Positions 1 through 10,391 of a stretch of 64,000 nucleotides of DNA are shown in pieces; within the stretch, counting starts at the first letter, position 1; each line of letters starts with the position of its first letter. Source of the DNA: Daphnia carinata (Eukaryota; Arthropoda; Branchiopoda; Diplostraca; Daphniidae); assembly GCF_022539665.2 (NCBI RefSeq), contig NC_081331.1:11006638-11070637 (forward strand), written 5' to 3'. The translations under genes were made by a program, and so were the position numbers. Under the pieces are notes generated by a model. It worked only from the letters and a program-made list of their open reading frames with translations. It did no database searches and was not told where the DNA came from.

Positions 1-3000
1 ATAGTCTGGCGAACAAGGCACTCCAGTCAAAGCTAAAATTCTCGGACACACGCTGATATGTCTATATAACAAAGCAAATGCAGGTGTAAGACTTAAATTT
101 TACTTTGTGTAACAACACCAAATAAAGATAAGAAATTTTACAAACCGGATGATTGACAATTTGTCGATGTAAGTCAGTGCGGACTTTTTTGTTGAGAAAA
201 CAAAATGATATGAAGATAAAAAATCCTTGCAATGAGTTCAAGATAGTAAAGATGTAGGCAAAGGCGATGCCTTGTCCAAGTTCTTGGCCGAAGAATAGGA
301 AACCAAACAACCAAGTAATGCCAAGAATAAATGTCAAAGAGACAGTACCCAAGACCCATCGATGGTTGTCTGTATTTCCAGAAGTGGCATGCCTTGTTTT
401 GAAGGTAATCCTGAGAGCCGCTACTAAGAATACGCTATTTACCTGTAATGATAACGAATAGAGGACAATTATTGACATATTTTCGGATTTGGTCCATTGT
501 GATTAATAAAAAAAAGGCATACCAGTACTACGACTAATACTGGTGCAGCAAAGGCCCATATTGCACCGTTTGCGTAACTCAGCCAGCAACTGAGAAAAAA
601 AATAAGGTGTACCCAGAAAATGTAATAAGTCGTAGGTTATAGGCAATTCAATTACTATGAAGAGTTGTTGTAAGCTTCGGTACTAGTTGCTGCCAAGGTG
701 ATTACCACAACCAAAACGGGCAATCCGTATCCGATTAAGTAATACTGCCAGCGCTTTAATCCAGTTCCTGGGAAAACCTTTAATGTCGAAATAAATGCTT
801 TATCAATATAAGGTTCCATGTAAGAGATTGAGTTCTAGTTACTTTAACCAGAAGCAACCACATGTAAAGACCCTCGATAAACATCCAGCTGAAGGCGCAT
901 AAGAAAAATAGATGCAGGAACACGGCGATTGATAAACAGAGATCCGGATTATATGTTGCATCAATGCCAGCCAACAAGAGAATTTCGGCAATCAGTAGGT
1001 TCCAGCACAAATTTCGATGAATGGTAAAACGGAAATCGCGTCGTAGAGTTCGCACCCAGGAAAAAATCAGGATAACCACTACCAAGCAAACAATTGAAAT
1101 GCTCTCGCCAACAACGGTTATGTAGTCTAAAGCAAGTATTGTCTGAATAACAGTCAAATTTCAGATTGGATTAATATCTATAATTCAGATTTGACGATTC
1201 TTCGAATCTACTACCGTGTTTTGGAACAGGCCGTTAATGTCCATTAGAACAGCAAAATTGGTTAAGTGATCGCACTGGCATATGGTTGATACATCTGCCA
1301 AAACAATCAAATTAAATTATATTGCCAACTGACTAATGAAAAACGAAATATAGCTCACCGTCAGCATAGATCACTTCACATCCATCAAACGACCAATCTT
1401 GCGTGGAAGTGTTCCAATAGGCACAAGTTGCACTTGTCGCATTAACTTCATACAGATTTCGATTCAACGTGCTGAGCAAAATTTCAACCTTGCCATCAAC
1501 GAAATAGATCGATCCGTTAGGTTCACCAATTGTTGCACCTATTGCCCTCGACACCACAACTTGTCTTATCGGCACAAGAGCTGTTTGGTTCTCATCGAAC
1601 AATTGGCTACCATTATAAAAAGGCGGAAAGCAAATGGATGTTTATCATAAAGAAAAATGCTGGTCAATTGTTTACTCTACTCACGCCAAAGTGTCGCCAT
1701 GCAGAATATCCTGGAATGCCGAATAAGTTGCAAACGAGAGAGTAGTGTTTGTTTCATTGGTAGCATTAAGAAATTCGACCGGAAGAGTCAGTTGGTCATT
1801 AGCTCCTACCACGTAAACGTAAGTTTCATTATCGTAGTTTTCTTGTGCGATATTCTCCACTTGTATGGCTGTAACGATAGAACCGAAAACATTAGCAGAT
1901 CTTAATACGGAAATGACATATTTAATTTTTTTATTCACCTAAGTTCTGGGAACTGCCTCCTGTGTACAGATAAATGTCGTCGAGAAGATTTTCAGCTAAA
2001 AGAAGTAAGGTGTCGTCCACGCTCGTTTGTATTTGATTGACCGCTTCAGCACGATCATTGATTTCCAAACCCCAAAACGCTAAGGTACTGTTCATCACCA
2101 CATCGCTGAGGTCGACAACAGAATTCGTGAAATTTTTGGTTGTAGCATCTCGTGAAACGGGGTCCGGATCGTTAGCAATTAAAGTGTTTTGTTTATCAAT
2201 AGCTAACACGACTGTCTGCTGTATCTGAATGATATTGCCTGAAGCTATCTCGTTTGTTTCAACCACACTGGTAAGGGATTTCAGTGCACCGCTGGGATTG
2301 TCGCCATTGGTAATCTCATTGTTGGCTTGGTTGATGGAATCTTCGACAATCGGATTAGAGCAATTGCTAAACCAAAACAATAAACAAAAAGAAAATTAAG
2401 AAACAGAATTTATGACATTAAAACAAAATTTACCTGAGGTTAGGACTTGGTGTCGCCCATTGACCATCGGGACCACAAAACCAACTTGCTTCACCTTTGT
2501 AATTGGATGGGCAGTTTTTAATAACTTGGGTATCAGCTAATGTTTCCTCCCAACAAAAATCTGGGGGGTATCCGGTTACGCCGCATGTGGCCGGACAGAA
2601 AAGTTGTTCGTATTCGAAATTTTCCGATGCAACGCTTGGTGATAAAACACATAATCCACGGACTTTTCTCGTCTTTGTGCCAATAAAGCAGTCGGCTTGT
2701 GGATTAATTCCGTCGGCAGGCAACACAAAATCATAAACAGCGCACTGGAACGCACTGGTGTATTCCATATAGTGCTGCGGCGTTCGCTGTTCTCCGGTCC
2801 AAATGTACCATTTGAACCAGATGGGTATAGCTGAGGATGCTGTGATATTCGACGGAATGGAATTGTCCAAACGACGCAAAATGGAAGCAAAGTTGATTAG
2901 GCTAGTGAAATGAGCCAAATCGCCTCCAAGTTGAAGACAATACGATCGAGCATCTTGCCACTCAAGGTTCACTGGTGTCAGCTATACTTTGTGTTACCAT

Positions 3001-4284
3001 AATCGAGTTAAAAATGTTTATAAATGCAATTTCTAAAAAATAAAACTATTTACCCTGTAGCAAGAATCTCCCTCGAGCGTGGACAGAGACGAATCGCCAC
3101 ATCCGAATAGTGTGGCGTCATATGTGGCTCTTTCCAATTCAAAAACGAAACTATTCGGTAGTGAAGGTGACGTTGTCGGTTTACCGGTATGGGAAAGGAT
3201 CAGCGATGAATCAAATCGGCAATCCGTTACCTTATACTGACACCTAGTTCAAATGTGGTATACGATAAGAGGAACAAATGTTACACGGAAATGTTTCGAT
3301 CTACCAGAAACGTACGAGAGCCAACACGTTTGGAAGCAACTGGGGAACGCCCTTGCATTTATAATCGTCTGTAATACTTGCTCTGGATCAACAGGAAGAG
3401 AAAAAAAAAAGATTAACTGGAAAAAAAAAAACTGTAATGCAATTTGTCCTATTGCTCACCTTCCTGTACTGCACTGGATAATGGTATTCTCTTCGGCAGG
3501 GCACCTCCACATTTCGGCGTAAACAATGGTGGACAATTTGGGCAACAATGGGGGCGGAATAATTAAAGAACTGTTAGTTGAGTCAAGGGTTGTGCAATCC
3601 AATTGAACTGTTGGAATAATGTAGTGTTAAAAAAAGCTTTAATATAAAATCAATTAAAAAAAATAAATTTCGGTAGAGCCCTATCACCTTATTGATGTGT
3701 TTGCATTACCGTACTGATAGGGTTTATTGATAGGGCTATTTTTTTTTGCCTCTCATTATCATCTCTAGGAAAATACACTTTGACCGAGTCCCCCCCTTAA
3801 CAAATGGCGCTGTGAAAGGAGCTTATTAAAAGTTGAAATTACCGGAAAATGTGGCATCAAATTGGTATGGTTTGCAGGTTCCTGAATTCCCAGATAGACA
3901 TCTGCACTGGAACTGCTGATTAGCAACCGATTCCAGCGGGTAGGATGAATTGATGGATTTAGTAACAACAAGGCACTCAGCTTCCGCTGTACAAAACGTT
4001 TTCGGACTTTTGCAGGTGAAAGGCTCGGTCCATGTACAAGAACCGTCAGTAGCAACGCAATTAGATGCTCTGACTTGGTAACTAGTCCCTGGAATTGAAA
4101 GAATACTTATTTAGTCGAGAAATAACGTTACGGCCTAACTAGAAACATTTGGTTTAGACTTGGTTAGCTTTCAAATAACCTTAAAACTAAATTAATGAAT
4201 AATACATGAGTAGCAAAAAATGAAAGAAAAGTTACCTATCTTGTGAAAGAACGCGAGCCCTATGAAAATTATAGCTAAGTTCAT
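1..4284 (-). CDS. Adhesion GPCR, copy A (3' end beyond window)
   Basis: Exons in transcript order: 4236-4284, 3843-4088, 3460-3607, 3305-3382, 3054-3243, 2434-2981, 1939-2366, 1685-1868, 1359-1606, 1215-1294, 843-1142, 656-777, 523-589, 146-442, and probably 1-52, open to the left. Phases agree across every junction, giving at least 995 codons. The protein starts with a hydrophobic signal peptide, then a Cys-rich module, a C-type-lectin-like exon (EWQDARSYC, GLCVL), a hormone-receptor domain (CWEETLAD to SWFC..GQW) and a GAIN domain. The GPS pairs CAYWN...GC with CQCDHLTNF; autoproteolysis would fall between Leu (1263-1265) and Thr (1260-1262). Seven membrane segments follow. It is a paralogue of the gene at 6095-10391 with near-identical exon lengths. 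Family B2 membership is firm; orthology to a named vertebrate ADGR group is not claimed. Ligand unknown. Confidence 0.88.
3677..3737. repeat. Short inverted repeat in intron 2 of GPCR copy A
   Basis: AGCCCTATCA at 3677-3686 is repeated in perfect inverted orientation as TGATAGGGCT at 3728-3737. A third partial copy (CTGATAGGG) lies near 3714-3722. It could fold into a hairpin with a loop of about 41 nt, or be the remnant of a small inverted-repeat transposon. No target-site duplication was identified. Confidence 0.4.
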
Positions 4285-4739
4285 AACGGCTATTTTCTTC
4301 GTAAACTCACACTGCTGTATGCGAACTAGGCTTTCTTACAATGATTCAACGGTCGATAGGCAGAAGAAGGATATCAACCATTTATTTCTATTGACTTAAA
4401 ATAAGCTTAAATTTTTATCAACTTTTTGGCATTTTCTTATCGTGGTAAGCGACACAAGGGAAATTGTCAGCAAGATAGAATGTCACGTTAAGATTGGTAT
4501 AAGATATCTAAATTATCAGTCCTACACGTATCAGATGTTTAAGGCGGTAAATTAAAAAACAGTTGCAATAAAATAATTAACCATGGCGAAGGAGGAAAGA
4601 AACCTGTTACTATATAACTGCAGCTTTAAACATTTGAAAACCAGCCTTTTAAAAAAGCTGCGGAAAGCTCCACGTGCCGATGTTACGCAAGATGTTTTAT
4701 TCTTTACTAACTAATCTAAGACAACAAGGACATGTGTGC

Positions 4740-4931
4740 TTACCCCGACTTTCCAAAGGTCTCCAGCTTTTCATAAATACTCTGCAGGACAGCCTGAATG
4801 TCCCTTATGGACGTTTTCTGCTCATTTAAAATAACTTCCATGAGTTGGCCGACTTCTTCGCGCTTTACCTTTTCTTGATTCATGACTTCCTCGAAGTGGA
4901 CTTCAGCACACGCGTGGCACTTCAGCCCCAT
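4740..4931 (-). CDS. Possible small coiled-coil protein, 63 aa
   Basis: An open frame of 63 codons starts at 4931 and stops at 4740-4742. It is rich in Glu, Lys and Gln, with heptad-like hydrophobic spacing after a short CHAC motif near the N-terminus, so a coiled coil is plausible. An AATAAA on the minus strand (4696-4701) lies 38 nt after the stop. Upstream, a good acceptor (pyrimidine tract plus CAG) and a possible donor, GTGAGT, could define a non-coding exon near 4945-4990. I do not recognise the protein family. It sits between the two GPCR genes on the same strand. It may be a genuine small gene or a chance frame. Confidence 0.3.
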   Translation of the reverse strand: MGLKCHACAEVHFEEVMNQEKVKREEVGQLMEVILNEQKTSIRDIQAVLQSIYEKLETFGKSG

Positions 4932-6094
4932 TTAAACTCACGTGTCTCCGTCGTCTGCGTCACCATAGGAACAGGTTGATTCTTGAAATACTGAAAAATT
5001 GTACGAATTTTACTTAGCTACAATGTTGAGACAGAAAACTTTTTCAACAAATCAAAACCTCAAATTTGTTCACGCAACATGGATAAAAAAAAAAAAATTT
5101 TAATGGAGATATTACTGGCAACGTATCATCTGTCCTTAGTTGGTTTTTGGTTTGTCTTAAAAAGCATACTTGAATCACTAAAAAACGTATTTCTAAAGAG
5201 GAAAAGGAATATCGATCCAACTGTGAACCAAAATTGCAAGTTTGACGACCAGTACTGCAGTAGCTCCAAAACTTACCAAATGGCTGGCCGAGCGTATTTG
5301 GTTTTTCCCGGTAAATAGAAGATAAGGATCAAGTTTTAAAAATCCAAATTTGCTCGTCGTACCCGTAGTTCTCTTGAAGTAAAGAAGATTTCGATGAGAT
5401 ATCGTTCACTGAGGACGGCTATGAAAAATGTGGAATAAACTGATATCCTGGATACAGAGTCTTCTTTCACCTGTATGGGATTTCAGGATAACGGTTGCTT
5501 ACGTGATTTGCCTGAAATAAGTCCATCACCAAGTTTTTCGGGCTTTCCACTGAGATGCTCTTATCGTTCTTGTTTTTATCACGCACGGCTTAGTCTTTTA
5601 CATATTCAAAATTATTAAAATTCCTATGTAATAAAGATACCTGATTTCAAAGAAACACGACGAAGCAAGTGTTTGTCATCTTTCGTCCAAAGAAAGCAAA
5701 TCATTTCTTTTTTTTTCACTTGGAAAATTTGCTTTCATCCAAAACACATCGTGTTTGATCTCTATAAAAGCTAAATAACAAAAAATTAAAGCATAAAATT
5801 TGTCTTGATTCATTTAATTGTAAATAATGCTGTACAAGAACAGCCGATTATGGAAGAGATTTAAAGCATTTGAAATAACATAGGAATACATACATATTTG
5901 TGAAAATGCCATACAAATGAAACGGAAAATAATAATAATAATGATGAAAATCCTGTGTAAATGTACTATGCGTATACTGAATAATGGGCAGCACATGAAA
6001 AAACATAACACCATCGATCCCGACCTAAGAATAAAAATTTAGCAGATGGGCAAAGGTTTTGTTTCTCCCTTTTTAAAATTTCCTTTCCAGTACC
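4932..6094. other. Intergenic interval between the GPCR copies
   Basis: It is A/T-rich and probably holds the 3' UTR of GPCR copy B at its right end. The only noticeable frame is a 79-codon plus-strand ORF at 5079-5318, discussed under rejected items. No RNA gene or mobile element was recognised. Confidence 0.5.
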
Positions 6095-9000
6095 TTAAGA
6101 CAGTTTTTGCGAAAACTGACTCGATTCAAGGCTGACCGTCGCTGTAACTGTGTGTTTCTGGCGTACGTCGTATGTGCCCGTTTTGTTCTGCGATGGAATT
6201 GTGTGCAAGTCGCTTAATGTAATGTTAAAGTAAAGTGCCACTCGTTGGAGCCTCTGTGCGATAAAATATACCCCACCAAATAAAAGAAAATAAATTAAAA
6301 TTCCCAAACAATGAAGGAAATAAAGGAACTGAAGAATAGAAAAAAATAAAACCTGGCTAGTGATGAATTGCCTCTGTAAATCTTTGCGGACTTTGTTGTT
6401 GAGGACACAGAACGTGATGAAGATGAACAATCCTTGCAGAGAATTCAAGATGGTGAAGATGTAGGCAAATATTATGCTACCTTGGCCAAAAAACAGAAAG
6501 CCAAAGAACCAAGTGATGCCCAGAATAAAAGTCAATGAGATGGTGCCAAAAATCCATCGAAAATTGTGCTTCTTCTCTTTCTTTTCGTCAAAGTTACGTC
6601 TTGATTTAAAACTGACTGAGAGAGCTATCATCAAAAAGGCTAGATTCATCTGAAAAGTTTGGCCAAATAGATGATGAATTAAAAGATGACAAGATCAGCG
6701 ATAAACAGAAAACATACCAACAAGATAGCAGCCACGGGTCCTGCAAAGGCCCATATCGCTCCATTTTCATAACTAAGCCAGCAACTGGAAAGAAATTGAA
6801 ATGTCATAAGAGCTCTGTCCATACTTGGATTCTATTTCATAGTACTATGTAGAATTAGAGTAAGCCTGAGTATTAGTTGCTGCCAGAGTGATTGCCACTA
6901 CTAAGACGGGAAATCCATAACCGATGGCGTAATATTGCCAATGTTTTAAGCCGCTTCTGTCAAAGACCTGGGAAAACCACACAATAAGAATCGTGGAACG
7001 GATTGCCTTATAACGTAGTAAACAATTACCTTGGTGATGAGAAAGTACATGTAGAGGCCCTCGACAAACATCCAGCTGAAAGCGCACAGGAAAAATAGAT
7101 GCAGGAAAACACCGATGGCTAAACAGACATCCCGATTGGATGTAGCGTCAATTCCAGCCAGCAAGAGAATCTCGGCAATCAACAGGTTAATGCACAAGTT
7201 GCGATGAACCATGAAACGGAAATCTCGACGTAGGGTTCGCACCCAGTAGAATACAATTAAAGCCAATGTCAGGCAAGCAATGGAAATGCTTTCACCAATG
7301 ATAGTGATGTAATCTAGGGCAGGTACAGTCTTAAGAAAAAACCAATTCCATTAAGTGTTTGATGAACTGATTAAATCTTATGCACCTTATTCTGAAAGAC
7401 GCCGTTGATGTCCATGACAACAGCGAAGTTAGTCAAATGGTTACATCTGCATCGAGTGCTCGATTTGTCTATGGAGAAATTCGAAACTGGATTAATACAT
7501 TAACGCTTGTAAATGAGGCTATTGGATTTCACCATTAGTATCTACCACTTCGCATCCATCAAACGACCAATCTTGCGTGAACACGTTCCAATACGCACAC
7601 CTCGCGCTTGTCCGATTGACTTCATAGAGATTGAGGTTTAGTGTGCTGAGTAAAATTTCTACATTGCCATCAGCGAAGTGGATGTGTCCGTTCGGTTCGC
7701 CCAGCGTAGCGCCCATCACCTTCGATACCACAACTTGCTTTATTGGCTCGGAATTGGTTCGATTTTCCTCAAACAATTGGCTAACATAGCATTGAAAACA
7801 AATGAATGCCAAGTCATCCTTTGAAGGAGAAGGGTGGTAATTACGCTAGTGTGTCGCCATGGAGAAGATTTTGAAAAGCGGGATACGTTGCGAACGAAAG
7901 ACGAATCTTTGGATCGCCGGTCGCATAAGGAAATCCTGCAGGTAGGATCAATTGGTCTTTACCTCCTGCCACGTAAGCATAACTTTCGTTGTTGTAGTCC
8001 GATTTTGGTTTGTTTTCCACCTGTATGGCTGTAACCAATTTTGAATTCTAATTGATTAAAAATCGCAAATTTAAAAAAATATAATTTTTAACTTAATATT
8101 ACCGATGTTTTCATAATTATAATTTTTGTATATTTTATCAAGAAGATTGTCAGCCAAGAGGAATAACGTGTCGTCCATGTTCTTTTGTACGGCATCGATA
8201 GCCTCGCTACGGGCGTTTGATTCCAAACCCCAGAATGCCAATTCATTTCCCAGCAACACATTATTCACATCAGTGACGGAACTGGTAAAATTTTTGCTGC
8301 TGATGTCTTTCGAATTCGGATCTGAATTTGCAGCCAACAGCTGGGTTTGTTTGTCGATGGCTAAACGCACTGTTTGGTCCAATTGGATAATGTCGCCCGA
8401 ACCCAACTCGTTCTGTTTAAGTACACTAGAGAGGCTATCCAATGCCTGGCTGGGATTGCCACCATATTCAATCTCATAGTTTGCTTGATTGATAGAATTT
8501 TGAATCGCAATGTTTGTGCAATTGCTAAAAGACAAATAAGTAAAAAAAAATAATTAATTTATATTTCAGAACTTGTATTTGTTTTTGTATGTTTTACCTT
8601 AGATCAGGAGTTGGGGTAATCCACTGTCCAGCAAGATTACACGTCCAGCTAGCGATCCCTGTTAACCCGTTGGGACAATCTTTATACACTTTTGCATCGG
8701 CATCTGCTTCCCAGCAAACGTTCGATGGATACCCAGAGACACCGCATTTAACCGGGCAGGACATTTGTTCATAATTGAAATCATCATCTGGCAGTCCCGG
8801 AGGTAGTACACACAAGGCACGAACTTTCTTCGTTCTTGTACCGGTTTTACATCTCGAATGCGGATTAGGTCCAATGCCAGGCTGGACCTCGTACACGGCG
8901 CATTGAAATCCGTCCAGGTACTGTTCAAAATGCTGTGGTGTTCGCTGTTCGTTGGTCCATGTATAATATTTGAACCAGGTAGGAATAGCTGAGGAGGCTG

Positions 9001-10391
9001 TGATGTTCGGCGGAATGGAATTGTCCAAGCTACGGAAGATGGATGCAAAGTCGATAGAGCTCGTAAACTGAGCTAAATCCCCACCCAGTTGAAGACAATA
9101 CGATCGTGCCTCTTTCCATTCGAGGTTTGCTGGTGTTAACTATACCATTCCAGAATTAGAAAAATTAATTTCTAGTGTAAACGATAGAAGTAAATTACCC
9201 TGTAACAAGAATCCTGTACTAAAACCGATTGAGTAGAAGGGTTGCACACGAAGGTTTGCCTGTCGATCGATACGCTTTCATATTCAAAGACGTAGTACTC
9301 TGGTAGCGCAAGAGTCACGTTTGATTGGCCAACGTGGGACATGATGAGTGACGAATCAAATTGGCAATCTGAAGTTTTAAACTGACACCTAATTTCATTC
9401 ATTTAAATTATTGAGAGCTTATAAATAGCATAATATTTTATGGAAATAGTCTTACCAGAATCGCACGAGTGCGAAAACATTTGGGAGCAGCTGAGCAACA
9501 CTCTTGCATCCATATTCCGTGCCAAGTCTCGATCTTATTTTAAAGAAAAAGTGCTCTAAATGCTGCTGTTATTATATAATAGATGTTATACCTTCCCGAC
9601 GGGCATTGGATGACAGCATTATCGCCAATGGGGCAGCTCCACATCTCGGCATACCGAATACTCAAAGATTTGGTGCTGTTGCCCATGAGCGGAATCGTCA
9701 CAGTTGCGTCCACAGGATCGTGCAACTCACAGCTCCAAGTGGCTGAAAGCAGAAGGAAAAATTGGATTATTCAGCTATTAGTATAATTAATGCTTTATTC
9801 TATTGTTTGACTACGTGCTATTATTGTTACGAAAGAACCAGATTGTTATGATGTCACCCCTAAACAACGTGGATTTTTTCCTTATCAGGTCTTTTCTTTT
9901 ACGACAATAAAAATAATAAAACAAATGGCCAACGAGAAATGTGAAAACATGTGCAATTTATGAGCCACTAGATTGACAAAAAAAAATCCCTAATGATAAA
10001 AGGAACCGAAAGATAAAGAATATTTAAAAGCCATCATACTTTCGTATTCATAAGGTTGGCTGTCGTCTGCTGCGACCAAGGGATTTCGACACTGGAACTG
10101 TCGATTGTAGCTGGTTGATGACTCTAGCCAATAACTGATGGATTTCGTCACAACCAAGCAGTCCGTTCCATTTGCACAGTAAGATCCCGGATTGTTGCAA
10201 AAGGTGGGCGCTGTCCATGCACAGAAACCGTCATCAGTTACGCAATTAGATGCACTGACTCGGCAATTGGTTGCTATTAGATTATAAAATAAAATTAAAG
10301 GTTAAACATTCTCTGATTAAATTAACTAGACATATGAAATCAACTTACTCGTCCAGCAGAGAACAACAAGCAGCGTGAGAATTACATTCAT
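6095..10391 (-). CDS. Adhesion GPCR, copy B (complete)
   Basis: Fourteen phase-consistent exons: 10349-10391, 10040-10273, 9592-9742, 9456-9527, 9199-9388, 8598-9139, 8103-8524, 7845-8028, 7533-7780, 7386-7468, 7030-7329, 6846-6967, 6718-6784, 6095-6649. Together they make 1070 aa. Order: signal peptide (1-15), Cys-rich module (about 16-230), C-type-lectin-like domain (about 231-370; EWKEARSYC, RALCVL), hormone-receptor domain (about 370-413), GAIN, GPS (CAYWN...GC, then RCNHLTNF with predicted cleavage between Leu707 and Thr708), and seven membrane segments (about 730-966). A short tail ends in FSQKLS. The lectin-like exon suggests glycan or protein binding outside the cell. Signalling after cleavage by a tethered agonist is family knowledge. 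Exon structure and sequence mark it as a tandem duplicate of the gene at 1-4284. Confidence 0.9.
6254..6352 (-). other. Candidate in-frame optional intron in last exon of GPCR copy B
   Basis: Within the terminal exon, a donor (CCAG|GTTTTA at 6353/6352) and an acceptor (CGCACAG at 6254) flank 99 nt, exactly 33 codons. Retained, it adds a strongly hydrophobic stretch after the seventh membrane segment; removed, the tail stays in frame at 1037 aa. Copy A has a donor at the equivalent place (after codon HP at 146), which favours a real intron. Confidence 0.55.

Noticed and set aside
5079-5318. 79-codon plus-strand ORF with a hydrophobic N-terminus and MAGRAYLVFPG near its end
   Set aside because: It vaguely resembles the start of a short-chain dehydrogenase, but the glycine motif is wrong, no continuing exon was found and the start is in a poly(A) run. 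Treated as chance or a decayed fragment.
5814-6014. 66-codon minus-strand ORF just downstream of GPCR copy B
   Set aside because: Low-complexity hydrophobic translation of A/T-rich DNA, probably 3' UTR of the GPCR transcript.
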